DNA of 64,000 nt from Bacillus sp. B-jedd (GCF_000821085.1 NZ_CCXR01000001.1:1199001-1263000); one strand, 5' to 3'; shown: positions 8,264 through 18,124, numbered from the stretch's first letter. Program-made: numbers and translations. The notes: a model not told the origin generated them from the sequence alone.

Positions 8264-9531
8264 GCCACAACTCCCCGCTTGTTTTCAAATTGCTTGTATT
8301 TCTCCTCGACCATAATTGTCTTCAGGATCTGGACTGTTTGCCATACTTCTTCAAATGTATTATATAGGGCGACGGGGGCGAGCCGGATTCCGTTCGGGGC
8401 GCGGAAATCGGGTATGATTCCGTCCGCCTTCAACGCCTTGCAGATCCTCGGAGCTTCCGGGTGTTCAAGAAAAACATGCCCGCCACGTCTTTCATCGTCC
8501 AGTGGATTTCGAACAATAAATCCGTGGCCGACCAATTCTGACTTAATGAGCTCCATTAAATATCCGGTGAGACGGAGTGATTTTGCCCGTATTTTTTCCA
8601 TGCCGATTTCATTGAACATCGACAGCGAGCCGATAATCGGGGCCATGCTGAAAATATTTGGCGTGCCTATTTGGTAGGCACCGGAATCACCGGCAGATGT
8701 AAGTTCATGCTCCATATCGAATTGCTTCTCCTTGTTTGAACCGAACCAGCCTGCAAGGCCCGGAAGTTTGCCAAAATGCCTTTTGTTTACATATAGTCCG
8801 GCCGCTGCTCCGGGACCGGCATTCAAATGCTTGTAATGGCACCAGAATGCAAAATCGACATTCCAGTCAGTGAGGTGGTGGGGGATGGAGCCGATCGAGT
8901 GGCACAAGTCGAAACCGATTGGGATTCCACGCTTATGGGCCTCTTTTGTTAAAAACTCCATGTCAAGGATCTGGCCGCTCCGATAAAGGATGCCTGGCAG
9001 GACAATCAAGGCAATTTCATCGGTCATTGAAGAGATGATGTCTTCTTCAGTAAGGGTATGGCCATCATTGCTTTTTACTTGTATTAGGTGGGTTGCAGGA
9101 TCGAACCCCTTTAGCTTCAACTGGCTCTGAAGCGCGTAAATGTCGCTCGGGAAATTCAGTTCGTCAGCGAGGATTTTCGTCCGTTTCCCTCTTGGCTGAT
9201 AAAAAGTGGCTGCGAGCTGGTGAAGGTTTACTGTTGTTGAGCCTGTGACAATGACTTCGCCTTCATCCGCTCCGACAAGCGGCGCCACTTGGTTTCCCAG
9301 GTTTTCAGACAAATAGAACCACGGATAATCTCCTGCTGTCCAGCCGTCGATGCCATGCACTTTCCAGGCTTCGATCATCCCGAGCAATGATTGTTCGGCC
9401 CGTCTGGACAAAAGCCCAAGCGAATTGCCATCCAAATAAATTTTGTTTTCGTTTAGATAAAATTCATTCCTGTACGATGCGAGAGAATCCTGCCGGTCAA
9501 GCTCCTTGGCATACTCGTATGTAATTATCAT
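8260..9531 (-). CDS. kynU: Kynureninase
   Basis: A 423-residue PLP enzyme of the aspartate aminotransferase fold, cleaving kynurenine to anthranilate and alanine. Supporting segments are [14 protein letters not shown] at the N-terminus, [17 protein letters not shown] (phosphate-binding region), [15 protein letters not shown] and the PLP-lysine segment [17 protein letters not shown]. An AGGTTGAGG site precedes the ATG. It is the first gene of the minus-strand operon and overlaps kynB by 4 bp. Anthranilate may be recycled or catabolised; no anthranilate-degradation gene is seen nearby. Confidence 0.96.
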   Translation of the reverse strand: MIITYEYAKELDRQDSLASYRNEFYLNENKIYLDGNSLGLLSRRAEQSLLGMIEAWKVHGIDGWTAGDYPWFYLSENLGNQVAPLVGADEGEVIVTGSTTVNLHQLAATFYQPRGKRTKILADELNFPSDIYALQSQLKLKGFDPATHLIQVKSNDGHTLTEEDIISSMTDEIALIVLPGILYRSGQILDMEFLTKEAHKRGIPIGFDLCHSIGSIPHHLTDWNVDFAFWCHYKHLNAGPGAAAGLYVNKRHFGKLPGLAGWFGSNKEKQFDMEHELTSAGDSGAYQIGTPNIFSMAPIIGSLSMFNEIGMEKIRAKSLRLTGYLMELIKSELVGHGFIVRNPLDDERRGGHVFLEHPEAPRICKALKADGIIPDFRAPNGIRLAPVALYNTFEEVWQTVQILKTIMVEEKYKQFENKRGVVA

Positions 9532-9567
9532 GCTTCCTCAACCTTTCAGAATTTTTCTTCAATTTAA

Positions 9568-9597
9568 AGTATAGTATGTTTGCCAAAGGTGCGTCAA
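9568..9597 (-). promoter_or_regulatory. Putative sigma-A promoter of kynUBA
   Basis: On the minus strand TTGACG and TATACT are separated by 18 bp, about 37 bp upstream of the kynU start. The remaining stretch to 9822 shows a few short hairpins and no convincing gene. Confidence 0.6.
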
Positions 9598-9822
9598 AAA
9601 TATGTTGCGTCATAAAAGAAGAGATGCCGGAGGAACGGGAGAGCAGCTTTCCTGCTTTTTTTTGCAGGGCTGACTGGGTACACAATCTTACTATTGCTGT
9701 TGTAATTGCAAAAAAAATACCTGTTCCCGCCTGGCAAAAGCTGTCGGAGAGACAGGTAGCTAATAAAATATTAGGGAGATATAGGTTTAGATGAGAAGAG
9801 TTTATCTAAGCAGGTCTCTTTC

Positions 9823-10605
9823 TTATATTGTAAGTCCAAACAAATCGCTAGCCAATTCCTTAAACTTTTCGTCACTGATTTCTTCTTTTTTTATCGTGCC
9901 ATCTGTCCAGATGGTGGCCGAATTTCCTGCCAGTGTGACGCTTCCTTTATTGGTCAGCCTCGTAATTAATATCCGTTTATTGAATACGGAACCTGGATGG
10001 TTGACGATAATCTTCTGGATTTCATTTAAGTCACTTATGGTCGTGGCGGTATCATTGGCGTCAAAGGCATAGCCTTTTCGCCAATCGTTATCCTTATGAT
10101 TAAGCTTCATATACAAACAATAATCCCCGTATTCACTTGGTTCCTTTTGAACACGGAAAACACCGTTTCTGGATGAGACGGTTTCGCCGTTTAATGGGAC
10201 AGGGATTAACGGAAGGTTGCCGCCAAACCCGGTATCGACGAGATATTGCTGGCCTTTATCCATAATGAGAATGGCCACGTGGGTTTTACCGGTCTCACTC
10301 CATTTTTGATCGCTTGCGTCATAAACAACTCCTCGGATTAACCTGGCATTAAAGCTGTTTTCCGCAAGAAACAAATAGAGAATGGCATTGAGGTCATAAC
10401 AAAGCCCACCCTCGTTCCGCGTGAGGATCTTTTCCATCAAAGACTGCTCCGTTATTTCAGTTGTCCCGCCTTTCATCACACACACATTTTCAAAAGGAAG
10501 CGCCAATGCTGCCTTTTCAAGGGCTTGTCCAAGATTTTCAAAGTTGATTGGCTCATCCTGCTCAATCCCAATCCTTTTGCGAAACAATTCATTAACTGTA
10601 GTCAT
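9823..10605 (-). CDS. nat: Arylamine N-acetyltransferase
   Basis: A 260-residue NAT-family enzyme that transfers acetyl from acetyl-CoA to arylamines or arylhydrazines. The Cys-His-Asp triad is visible as NEGGLCYDLN (Cys near residue 66), KTHVAIL and LVDTGFGGN. LPFENV near the N-terminus is also characteristic. The ATG at 10605 follows GGAGGTG; the longer open frame adds six residues across that site. It lies upstream of the kynurenine operon on the same strand but 290 bp away, with a separate promoter for kynU. Acetylation of anthranilate-like arylamines is a possible link, not shown by the sequence. Confidence 0.95.
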   Translation of the reverse strand: MTTVNELFRKRIGIEQDEPINFENLGQALEKAALALPFENVCVMKGGTTEITEQSLMEKILTRNEGGLCYDLNAILYLFLAENSFNARLIRGVVYDASDQKWSETGKTHVAILIMDKGQQYLVDTGFGGNLPLIPVPLNGETVSSRNGVFRVQKEPSEYGDYCLYMKLNHKDNDWRKGYAFDANDTATTISDLNEIQKIIVNHPGSVFNKRILITRLTNKGSVTLAGNSATIWTDGTIKKEEISDEKFKELASDLFGLTI

Positions 10606-10817
10606 AAACGCACCTCCATTCAATACTCAGTATATTAGGATAACAGGGGCTTCGCTAATAAGATGCCCCATCATTATTTAAACGCGCCTGTTATTCTCCC
10701 GCCTTTTTGTTGAAGAAGTACCCCCCTACACTTCTTGGTCAGCCGCTTGTCTTTTTCATCTTGAACTAGTGTTCACCGAGTGCCTTGCAACACTCAAAGT
10801 TTGTCGAATGAAGTTTA

Positions 10818-10834
10818 TTGACCATATTGGTCAA
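10818..10834. promoter_or_regulatory. TetR-type operator 1 (overlaps the -35 box)
   Basis: TTGACCATATTGGTCAA is a perfect inverted repeat of 7-bp arms around 3 bp. Its first six bases, TTGACC, can be the -35 box of a promoter with TAAACT at 10842-10847 (18-bp spacer). Confidence 0.8.
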
Positions 10835-10851
10835 AGAGGAATAAACTAAGA

Positions 10852-10868
10852 TTGACCACACTAGTCAA
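10852..10868. promoter_or_regulatory. TetR-type operator 2
   Basis: TTGACCACACTAGTCAA matches operator 1 with a single mismatch between its arms. The two centres are 34 bp apart, about three helical turns, and this copy lies just after the -10 box. That arrangement suggests cooperative autorepression by the TetR protein encoded 28 bp downstream. Confidence 0.8.
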
Positions 10869-10895
10869 CATGTGTTGGGAAAGGAGGGGGCACCT

Positions 10896-11507
10896 GTGTA
10901 TTCGAAGTTTTTAAATTTGGAAACAGAAAAGCGCAATCGTATTTTAAACGCTGCTCTGGATGAGTTTGTACAGAAGGGCTATGACAATGCATCGACGAAT
11001 GAAATCGTCAAGAAGGCAGGCATTTCAAAGGGACTTCTTTTCCACTATTTCAAAAATAAAAAGCAATTGTATCTTTTTTTATATGACTACACACTCGATA
11101 TGTTTGAAAAAGAATTTTTCGAGAAAATGGATTCAATGGAAAATGACATTTTTATTAAAATGCGCCAGATTGTTTTGCTTAAACTGGCGTTGATTCATAA
11201 GCATCCTGATATGTTCAATTTTTTACTGACGGCTGTCCGGGAGGAATCCCCTGAGATTACGCTCCGAAATAAGGAACTGATTGAAAGGAGCTATGTCAAA
11301 ATTCTGGAGAACATTGACCTGTCACCATTCAGAGAAGATTTGGACATCCCAAGTGCGATCAATATCATTGTCTGGACACTCCAAGGTTATTCAAATCAGA
11401 TTCAGGAAAAAAACAAATTTCTGTCGCTGGATGAAATCAATTATGATGAAATTCTTGCAAAAGTAGACGGATATTTAAAAGTACTTAGAAAATCTTTCTA
11501 TAAGTGA
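10896..11507 (+). CDS. TetR/AcrR family transcriptional regulator
   Basis: A 203-residue regulator with an N-terminal helix-turn-helix: RNRILNAALDEFVQKGYDNASTNEIVKKAGISKGLLFHYFKNK is spread over residues ~12-55. The rest is an all-helical ligand domain typical of TetR proteins. I place the start at GTG 10896, because AAAGGAGG at 10880-10887 is well placed for it; an in-frame GTG at 10872 lies upstream of that site. Two matching 17-bp palindromes precede it. The ABC transporter genes follow directly, so it probably represses its own operon until an exported or toxic ligand binds. Confidence 0.93.
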   Translation: MYSKFLNLETEKRNRILNAALDEFVQKGYDNASTNEIVKKAGISKGLLFHYFKNKKQLYLFLYDYTLDMFEKEFFEKMDSMENDIFIKMRQIVLLKLALIHKHPDMFNFLLTAVREESPEITLRNKELIERSYVKILENIDLSPFREDLDIPSAINIIVWTLQGYSNQIQEKNKFLSLDEINYDEILAKVDGYLKVLRKSFYK

Positions 11508-11527
11508 CAGGAGAGAGGGCGGGTAAA

Positions 11528-12412
11528 ATGAATGTCATTGAAATAAACAACCTGACGAAGAATTACGGAAAAGCGAGAGGGATTACCGAGATCAGTTTTC
11601 ATGTAGAGGAAGGCGAGATTTTTGGGTTTATCGGACCGAATGGGGCAGGGAAATCAACAACAATCCGTACCCTGCTGTCCCTCATATATCCGACGAGCGG
11701 AAGTGCGAAGATATTTGGCAAAGACTGTGTAAAGCATGCGCCTGAAATTAAAAAGGAGATCGGCTATCTCCCTGCGGAGGTTTTTTACTACGACAATATG
11801 AGAGTGTTAGATTTGCTAAACTATTCAGCAAGTTTTTATAAAAAAGACTGCCGGAAAAGAATTCAGGAATTAGCTGAACTGCTTGATCTTGATTTGCATA
11901 AGAAAATCGAAGATCTGTCTCTCGGAAACAAAAAGAAAGTGGGGATCGTGCAGGGGCTTCTGCATGAACCGAAGCTGATCATCCTTGATGAACCAACAAG
12001 CGGCCTAGATCCACTCATGCAGCAGAAATTTTTTGAGCTGCTGAGGGAAGAGAATAAAAAAGGCGTGACGATTTTGTTTTCTTCGCATATTTTAAGCGAA
12101 GTTCAAAGGTTGTGCGATCGCGTGGCGATTATTAAAGAGGGGAAAATTGTTCAAGTTGAGAGAATAAGTAAGCTGAAAGAAAGCACTTATAAAAAGTTCA
12201 AAATAGAAACAGTTATGCCAGTCGAGATGAACTTTTTCCAACTGGAAGGAGTAAATGATTTGGATGCGGCAGGTACTACGGTCAGTTTTTTATACCGTGG
12301 CAACCTCAACGAAATCATGAAAAGGATCGCTGAAACCGAGATTGTAAATCTGTGGGTGACTGAGCCTGATCTTGAGGAAATCTTCATGCATTACTATGAA
12401 AAGGAGGAGTAA
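11528..12412 (+). CDS. ABC transporter ATP-binding protein (BcrA/drug-export type)
   Basis: A 294-residue ABC ATPase that powers the two permeases encoded next. The Walker A motif is GPNGAGKST (near residue 38), the signature LSLGNKKKVGI, and Walker B LIILDEPTSGLDP; SSHILSEVQRLCDRVAII follows as the switch region. The C-terminal ~80 residues match the extension found in antibiotic and Na+ export ATPases. The ATG at 11528 gives the family-like start NVIEINNLTKNYG; an in-frame GTG at 11504 overlaps the tetR stop. It stands 5 bp ahead of the first permease. Confidence 0.95.
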   Translation: MNVIEINNLTKNYGKARGITEISFHVEEGEIFGFIGPNGAGKSTTIRTLLSLIYPTSGSAKIFGKDCVKHAPEIKKEIGYLPAEVFYYDNMRVLDLLNYSASFYKKDCRKRIQELAELLDLDLHKKIEDLSLGNKKKVGIVQGLLHEPKLIILDEPTSGLDPLMQQKFFELLREENKKGVTILFSSHILSEVQRLCDRVAIIKEGKIVQVERISKLKESTYKKFKIETVMPVEMNFFQLEGVNDLDAAGTTVSFLYRGNLNEIMKRIAETEIVNLWVTEPDLEEIFMHYYEKEE

Positions 12413-12417
12413 CTGCC

Positions 12418-13209
12418 ATGAATATATATTTGCACGAGCTGAGGGCCAATCGTAAATCAACAATTCTGTGGACCTTGAGCATGATTGGCCTTGTTCTCCT
12501 GTTCCTGTTGATGTTTCCCTCGTTTTCGCGGGAAGCAGAAGAGTTTAAACTAGTGTTAGAAGGTTTCCCAGTGGCGGTCAAAAAAGCTGTCGGTCTTTCC
12601 TTGGAGACCATTACGACACTGCTTGGCTTCTATTCTTATGTTTTTCTGTATGTCACTTTGTGCGGAGCGATACAAGCGATGAATCTCGGCTTATCGATTG
12701 TTTCGAAGGAGGCCAGGATTAAAACAGCCGAATTTCTTTTGTCAAAACCCGTTACGCGAACAGAGGTAATCACTTCGAAGCTTTTGGCGGCCTTGACCAT
12801 ATTGGTTTTGACAAATATTGTCTTTATGGCCGCTGCAGCTGCTATCGCTTCAATGGTGGCCTCCGAAAGCTTCAGTTTAAAACTGTTTCTGATGATCTCA
12901 TTGACGATGTTTTTTCTCCAGGTAATTTTTCTGACATTGGGAACTTTGATTTCCTCGTTTGCGCCGAAGATCAAGTCGGTATTGTCCGTCTCACTTGGAA
13001 CGGTGTTTGCCTTGTTTATCATCGGGATGTTCGCCTCAGTCACTGACGATCATACGCTCAAGTATGCTTCGCCGTTTAAATACTTTGACCCAGCCGAAAT
13101 CGTGAAAAACTCAAGCTATGATGGGCGATTCCTTGGCCTCAGTATCGGAATTGCGCTTGCGGCCACTGCAGCAAGCTATGTGATTTTCGCAAAGCAGGAT
13201 ATCAGCTAG
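12418..13209 (+). CDS. ABC-2 type transporter permease, subunit 1
   Basis: A 263-residue membrane protein with about six transmembrane segments (near residues 18-40, 65-85, 110-135, 145-170, 178-200 and 235-255). It has the FLLSKPVTRTEVITSKLLAA loop typical of PF12679 ABC-2 permeases. AAGGAGGAG precedes the ATG. It is clearly paralogous to the next gene: both begin with a FxxELxAxRKSxxxW pattern and share AEFLxSKPVxR. The pair probably forms a heterodimeric membrane channel with the ATPase, exporting an unidentified compound. Confidence 0.92.
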   Translation: MNIYLHELRANRKSTILWTLSMIGLVLLFLLMFPSFSREAEEFKLVLEGFPVAVKKAVGLSLETITTLLGFYSYVFLYVTLCGAIQAMNLGLSIVSKEARIKTAEFLLSKPVTRTEVITSKLLAALTILVLTNIVFMAAAAAIASMVASESFSLKLFLMISLTMFFLQVIFLTLGTLISSFAPKIKSVLSVSLGTVFALFIIGMFASVTDDHTLKYASPFKYFDPAEIVKNSSYDGRFLGLSIGIALAATAASYVIFAKQDIS

Positions 13210-13249
13210 CTGGCAGCGCGCCTGAATTTTTCAAAGTGGAGGGTTGATT

Positions 13250-14044
13250 ATGAATATCTTTTTCAGAGAATTGAAAGCTCACCGTAAATCTCTTATAATC
13301 TGGTGCTTGGGTGTCATCTTTATGATCGTCTCGGGAATGGGTAAGTACGATGCGATGTCCAATTCGGGGCAATCGATCAATGATTTAATGGGGGCCCTGC
13401 CAAAAGGGCTTCAAGCATTCTTTGGTATTGGCGGTCTTGATCTGTCAACCGTGATCGGTTATTACGGCCTTTTGTACCTTTATGTGGTGATTATGGCCGC
13501 GATTCACGCTGTCATGTTGGGCGCGAATATTATTGCAAAAGAAGAACGTGATAAAACGGCTGAATTTTTGTTTTCAAAGCCTGTTTCCAGAAGGAAAGTG
13601 GTCTCGTGCAAACTCTCTGCCGCCTTTGTCCAGGCTGCCATTATTAACTTTGTAGCTTACGTGTCATCGATTTTGATCGTTTCCAGATATGATGGGGGAG
13701 CATATGCCGATAGGGATATTGCCACCCTCATGATAGGAATGTTCCTTTTACAACTCGTTTTTCTGGCCGTTGGGGCATCGGTCGGGGCTTTGGAAAAGAA
13801 AGCGGGAAAGGCGGGTGCGACTGCCACGTCAATTATGCTGGCAACGTTTATTTTGTCCGTTGCCATCGACATGAACGACAAGATGGATCCGTTGAAGTAC
13901 TTGACCCCGTTTAAATACTTCGAAGCGAAAGAACTGCTCCACGACGGTGGCTTCAATGGGGTTTTTATCCTTCTGTCAGCCGCCATCATTGCCGTGATGA
14001 CTGCAGTGACTTACATTAACTTCCAAAAACGGGACTTAAATTAG
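13250..14044 (+). CDS. ABC-2 type transporter permease, subunit 2
   Basis: A 264-residue polytopic protein, paralogue of the preceding permease (shared FFRELKAHRKSLIIW start and AEFLFSKPVSRRKVVSCKL loop). About six hydrophobic segments are visible. GTGGAGGG at 13237-13243 supports the ATG at 13250; an upstream in-frame TTG at 13244 is too close to that site. It ends the tetR-ABC operon. No strong plus-strand terminator was seen in the 120 bp after it, other than the hairpin shared with hom. Confidence 0.92.
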   Translation: MNIFFRELKAHRKSLIIWCLGVIFMIVSGMGKYDAMSNSGQSINDLMGALPKGLQAFFGIGGLDLSTVIGYYGLLYLYVVIMAAIHAVMLGANIIAKEERDKTAEFLFSKPVSRRKVVSCKLSAAFVQAAIINFVAYVSSILIVSRYDGGAYADRDIATLMIGMFLLQLVFLAVGASVGALEKKAGKAGATATSIMLATFILSVAIDMNDKMDPLKYLTPFKYFEAKELLHDGGFNGVFILLSAAIIAVMTAVTYINFQKRDLN

Positions 14045-14160
14045 CGTTGGTACTTGTGCGCTTGTAAGTCCGATTCGTGCCACATTTGATTTTTTGTTTG
14101 AGGGGTTAAGAGATTCCATGCTGCAATAGGTGTTCACCTTTCCAGTAAAATATCAAAGAA

Positions 14161-14201
14161 AAAAACTGCCCCAAAAGCATATTATATGCCTTTTGGGACA
14201 G
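14161..14201 (-). terminator. Rho-independent terminator of the metY-metX-hom operon
   Basis: On the minus strand CCCAAAAGGCATAT and ATATGCTTTTGGG pair around a very short loop. GGCAG and a seven-base T-run follow. The upstream arm overlaps the last codons of hom. Confidence 0.88.
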
Positions 14202-15441
14202 CCGCCTTTCTTTCTAATCTTGAACTGGTGTGAAGCGATTTTGCCAGGAATTCGTTGTCGAGTTGTCCGTATAGCTGATAGATATTCAAGCCCGGGTATG
14301 TTTCAAGCAATTTATCGATATCCTTTTCCTTTCCGCTCACAAAAATGGCTTTTTCCGTGGCGCGGCCAAGTAGCTCTAGGGATTCAGGAATAAAGACATT
14401 CGTTTGTTTTGTGAGGATTGCCCACTGATGGCGAGCTTCCTTTTTAAAACGGACATTCTTTTCCTGATCAAAATAACAGCCTTGTTTTGCATTAAGTTGG
14501 ATTAAATCCTCGACGATGGCGCTGGCGGTTGGGAACTTTCCGGCACCAGGTCCTTGGAGGAGGATGTTTCCGACAATATCACCCTCGATTGAAACAGCAT
14601 TCTGGACACCTTCGACAGAATATAATGGGTGCGATGGATCCACGAGTACAGGTTTCACGGAGCAAACAATCCCCCGAACTCCTTTTTCCAGTGAAATCAC
14701 ATGCTTGACGCGAAGGCCCCATTCTGAAAATAAGCGGATATGAGAGTGGGTGATTGCTGATATTCCCTTTCTCGTAACGGCTGACCATTCCGGCTGTTCC
14801 CCGAATGCAATCTGGCTCAGTACCATCGCCTTATAAAAAGCGTCGTGGCCTTCTATATCATTGCTGGGGTCTTCCTCGGCATATCCTTTCTCTTTCGCTG
14901 CTTGAAGCGCTTCTTCAAAAGCAACTCCATCCTCGCGCATTTTTGTCAAAATATAATTGGAAGTGCCGTTGACAATTCCTTCAATGCGCTCGATCTTATT
15001 GACGTTCAAAAGGGTCCTCACTGTTTGGATTGCGGGAATACCACCTGCGACAGTGGCTTCGAACCCGCAGGCAACATTGTTTCTGGAAGCAAGTTCAAGC
15101 AGTTCCTTTCCATGGTAAGCAAACATCTCCTTGTTTGCAGTAATGATGTGGCAGCCTCTTTCAATTGACCTTTTTAAATAGGAAAAGCCTGGTTCCCGGC
15201 CAACGATTGCTTCAATGACGATATCAAGCTTTGGCAGGTTTAAAATTTCATCAAAGTTTGAGGTGAGAAGCACTCCGTCATCTTGCAACTCGTGTTTTTC
15301 AACGTTTCGTACAAGTATGCCCGTTACTTTTACATTTTTGCCAAGGATCGCTTTTAGCCTTGTTTGATGGCCCTTGATTGTTTCGTATACGCCCTTGCCG
15401 ACTGTGCCAAAGCCCAATAGTGCCACATGGATGTCTGTCAC
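14182..15441 (-). CDS. hom: Homoserine dehydrogenase
   Basis: A 419-residue NAD(P)-dependent enzyme converting aspartate semialdehyde to homoserine. It has the Rossmann start VALLGFGTVGKGVYE, the ANKEMFAYHG segment, GIVNGTSNYILTKM and the EDPSNDIEGHDAFYKA catalytic region. The C-terminal ~80 residues are weakly ACT-like, for possible feedback control. I place the start at GTG 15441, because AAGGAGGAG lies 6 bp upstream; the open frame runs 26 residues further back without family similarity. It follows metX by 13 bp in the S-box-controlled methionine operon, so homoserine supply is co-induced with its acetylation. Confidence 0.95.
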   Translation of the reverse strand: MTDIHVALLGFGTVGKGVYETIKGHQTRLKAILGKNVKVTGILVRNVEKHELQDDGVLLTSNFDEILNLPKLDIVIEAIVGREPGFSYLKRSIERGCHIITANKEMFAYHGKELLELASRNNVACGFEATVAGGIPAIQTVRTLLNVNKIERIEGIVNGTSNYILTKMREDGVAFEEALQAAKEKGYAEEDPSNDIEGHDAFYKAMVLSQIAFGEQPEWSAVTRKGISAITHSHIRLFSEWGLRVKHVISLEKGVRGIVCSVKPVLVDPSHPLYSVEGVQNAVSIEGDIVGNILLQGPGAGKFPTASAIVEDLIQLNAKQGCYFDQEKNVRFKKEARHQWAILTKQTNVFIPESLELLGRATEKAIFVSGKEKDIDKLLETYPGLNIYQLYGQLDNEFLAKSLHTSSRLERKAAVPKGI

Positions 15442-15454
15442 CTTTATCTCCTCC

Positions 15455-16537
15455 TTAATTCGTAAGGGCTGCCTGGAGGATTCCTCCCCATTTAGGGAAC
15501 TCTGCGAGGAATCCATCATGCCCGAAATCAGTTTTTACTTCCACGTACTCCGCTTCTTTCCCAGCTTCCCGAAGGGCTTCCGCGATTTCTTTCACACTTT
15601 CGGGAGGGTACAGCAAATCACCTGTATAGCCTAGCAGCAGTGTTTTGGCAGTAATCCGCTCAATGGCCTTTTTCCAACCTTGCCGGCCTCTGCCTATATC
15701 ATGGGAATCCATCGCCCCAAGCAAAATCAAATAGCTATTGGCATCAAAACGGGAAGAAAGCTTTTGGCCCTGATAATTCAAATAAGATTCGACCTGGAAA
15801 GTCTCGGAGTCCTTAAGCTCCCTCTTAAATCTCTCGTTGAACAACGCGCCGGTCCGGTAGGTGACCATGCCGATCATTCTTGCGATTTCAAGCCCTGCAA
15901 TCCGGTCACCCTCAGAATAAAGCCCGCCGTTCCAGGCCGGATCCCGCTGGATGGCATTCCTTCCAATCGCGTTAAAAGCAATTCCATAATCACTAAGGTA
16001 AGGAGTCACGGCCATTGGGATGATCAGCTCTGCAAAATCAGGATAGGCGACGGCCAATTCAAGTACCTGCATACCGCCAAGTGACCCTCCGACGGCCGCT
16101 TTTATTTGATGGATGCCAAGTTTACGGAGTGCCAAAACTTGTGACTGGACAATATCTCTTATCGTTATTTTAGGATACTCGGATTTATACCGTTTTTTTG
16201 ACAATGGATTCATACTGTTTGGACCCGTCGTGCCCGCGCAGCCTCCGAGTACATTGAAGGTAATGACCTCGTACTTGCCGGTATCGATATATCCCCCTGG
16301 GCCAATCAGGCCATACCACCAGCCTGGCTGTTCATCCGTTCCGACTGTGTATTGATTTCCTGTCAGTGCATGGCAGACGAGGATGAGGGGGCCGCCTTTT
16401 CTCCCGGCCCGCTCAAAAGCAAGTTCAACGCCTTGAAGCACCTGACCGGACTCTAGTTGAAGGTTGCCAATATTTATTTTCCCGTATTCCGGGGGAAAAG
16501 TTGTTTCAGCGCTGATTGGTAAACCTTCGGCTGTCAT
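15455..16537 (-). CDS. metX: Homoserine O-acetyltransferase
   Basis: A 360-residue alpha/beta-hydrolase-fold enzyme that acetylates L-homoserine for methionine synthesis. It shows the [10 protein letters not shown] region, [13 protein letters not shown], and the nucleophile elbow [16 protein letters not shown] (Ser near residue 150). A late aspartate ([13 protein letters not shown]) and histidine ([13 protein letters not shown]) complete the triad. GGAGGAGC precedes the ATG, which overlaps the metY stop by 4 bp. Its place between metY and hom supports MetX over other alpha/beta hydrolases. Confidence 0.96.
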   Translation of the reverse strand: MTAEGLPISAETTFPPEYGKINIGNLQLESGQVLQGVELAFERAGRKGGPLILVCHALTGNQYTVGTDEQPGWWYGLIGPGGYIDTGKYEVITFNVLGGCAGTTGPNSMNPLSKKRYKSEYPKITIRDIVQSQVLALRKLGIHQIKAAVGGSLGGMQVLELAVAYPDFAELIIPMAVTPYLSDYGIAFNAIGRNAIQRDPAWNGGLYSEGDRIAGLEIARMIGMVTYRTGALFNERFKRELKDSETFQVESYLNYQGQKLSSRFDANSYLILLGAMDSHDIGRGRQGWKKAIERITAKTLLLGYTGDLLYPPESVKEIAEALREAGKEAEYVEVKTDFGHDGFLAEFPKWGGILQAALTN

Positions 16538-17859
16538 CGATTTAGCTGCTCCTCCGGTTTAGCGGAAATGCCCGTGGCTATAAAGAAAGCCTGATCGAGA
16601 TCATCCTTTAGATCCTTAAGGGATTCAAGTCCGACAGACAGCCTGATCAGTTCTTCGGTGACACCGCTTTTAGCAAGGTCTTCTTTACTCAGCTGCTGAT
16701 GAGTCGTGGAAGCAGGGTGGATGATTAGGGATTTCGCGTCGCCGACGTTTGCGACGTGTGACCACAATTGAATATTGTCGATCACCTTTTTGCCTGCTTC
16801 ACGACCGCCTTTGATGCCAAAGACAATAATTGATCCGAACCCGCCGTCAAGGTATTTTTTAGCCAGCTCATGGCTTGGATGCTCTTCAAGGCCCGGATAC
16901 GATACCCATTCGACAGCAGGATGGTTTTGCAAATATTGGGCAAGTGCCAATGCGTTTTCATTATGCTTTTCAATTCTTAAATGCAGCGTTTCGAGTCCCT
17001 GCAGCAAAAGGAAAGCGCTGTTCGGGCTTAAAGATGAACCAAAGTCTCTCAGGAGCTGGACTCGAAGCTTGATAATAAAGGCAAGTGCGCCGACATCCTG
17101 GGCAAAACGGAGGCCGTTATAGCTAGGATCCGGTTGGGTAAAGCCGGGGAACTTCTCGCTGTTCCAGTCAAATCGGCCGGCATCGACGATCAGGCCGCCA
17201 ATCGTTGTTCCATGCCCGCCAATCCATTTCGTTGCCGAATGGACAACGATATCAGCGCCCCATTCGATCGGCCTGCAGGAATACGGTGAAGCAAACGTGT
17301 TGTCGATGATGAGCGGAACTCCATTTTCATGAGCGATTTCCGCCACAGCTTCAACATCGAAGACATTCAGGCTCGGGTTGCCAATAATTTCGCCAAAGAT
17401 AGCCTTTGTTTTTGGGGTAATGGCGTCACGGAAGTTTTCGGGATTGGTTGAGTCGACAAAGCGAACTTTTATGCCGAACTTCGGGAGGGTAACGGCGAAT
17501 AAGTTGAAAGTGCCGCCGTAGAGGTTCCCCGCAGCGACAATTTCATCGCCAGCTTCAGCGAGATTCATAATCGACAGGGCGATGGCGGCCATTCCGGAAG
17601 AAACGGCAAGCGCAGCAGCGCCCCCTTCAAGAAGAGCAATCCGTTTTTCCAACACATCGGTTGTTGGGTTCATGATCCGGGTGTAAATATTACCGGATTC
17701 GGCGAGTGAGAAGAGGTTCTGGGCGTGGTCCGTACTATCGAATACATAGGAAGTGGTCTGGTAAATCGGTACAGCTCGGGAACCAGTCACAGGGTCAGGC
17801 GTCTGTCCGCCGTGCAATAATAGTGTTTCGAGTCCAAGGTTTTCATTTTGCTTTGTCAT
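16534..17859 (-). CDS. metY: O-acetylhomoserine aminocarboxypropyltransferase (sulphhydrylase)
   Basis: A 441-residue Cys/Met-metabolism PLP enzyme. It makes homocysteine from O-acetylhomoserine and sulphide, bypassing cystathionine. The family start [36 protein letters not shown] and the PLP-lysine segment [18 protein letters not shown] are all present. A length near 430 residues distinguishes MetY from the shorter cystathionine enzymes. It is the first gene after an S-box riboswitch and overlaps metX by 4 bp, so transcription should rise when SAM is scarce. Confidence 0.95.
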   Translation of the reverse strand: MTKQNENLGLETLLLHGGQTPDPVTGSRAVPIYQTTSYVFDSTDHAQNLFSLAESGNIYTRIMNPTTDVLEKRIALLEGGAAALAVSSGMAAIALSIMNLAEAGDEIVAAGNLYGGTFNLFAVTLPKFGIKVRFVDSTNPENFRDAITPKTKAIFGEIIGNPSLNVFDVEAVAEIAHENGVPLIIDNTFASPYSCRPIEWGADIVVHSATKWIGGHGTTIGGLIVDAGRFDWNSEKFPGFTQPDPSYNGLRFAQDVGALAFIIKLRVQLLRDFGSSLSPNSAFLLLQGLETLHLRIEKHNENALALAQYLQNHPAVEWVSYPGLEEHPSHELAKKYLDGGFGSIIVFGIKGGREAGKKVIDNIQLWSHVANVGDAKSLIIHPASTTHQQLSKEDLAKSGVTEELIRLSVGLESLKDLKDDLDQAFFIATGISAKPEEQLNR

Positions 17860-17923
17860 TGATATATCCCTCCGTTTTTAAATTCCAATGTGGTTCGGAC
17901 AGTTTGAATAGGCACTTTTCCAA

Positions 17924-17955
17924 CAAAAAACCCCCTCTCCATAAGAAGAGGGGGT
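17924..17955 (-). terminator. S-box-controlled intrinsic terminator
   Basis: On the minus strand AACCCCCTCT and AGAGGGGGTT pair around an 8-nt loop, followed by TTTTTTG. The upstream arm can instead pair with the 3' strand of aptamer helix P1, the usual antiterminator arrangement. Confidence 0.93.
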
Positions 17956-17960
17956 TCCTC

Positions 17961-18069
17961 CTCTTATCTTCCAGGCAAAACCGCCTGCAGGAATTAGCAC
18001 CTTTTCAAGCTTTCGCTTGAAGGTTGCCGGACTTCATAGGGCCTGACCCTCCGTCACTCTGGATAAGAG
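17961..18069 (-). promoter_or_regulatory. SAM-I (S-box) riboswitch aptamer
   Basis: The minus strand carries the conserved S-box landmarks in order: CTCTTATCCAGAGTGACGG (P1 5' strand and kink-turn), AGGCCCTATGAAGTCCGGC, the P3 hairpin with TCAAGCGAAAGCTTGA, AAGGTGCTAATTCCTGCAG, and GGAAGATAAGAG (P1 3' strand). SAM binding should favour the terminator just downstream and switch off metY-metX-hom. Confidence 0.97.
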
Positions 18070-18124
18070 ATCCATATATTGTTTTCAATTCGTGTTTATT
18101 GTTAACTGCCGGGTGTTATAGAGG

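Noticed and set aside
9576-9794. 72-codon plus-strand ORF upstream of kynU
   Set aside because: It overlaps the kynU promoter on the other strand, has no ribosome site and an improbable composition.
14045-14160. tRNA-like segment after the ABC permease
   Set aside because: The GTCCGATTCGTGCCAC stretch resembles part of a T arm, but no acceptor stem or anticodon arm could be folded around it.
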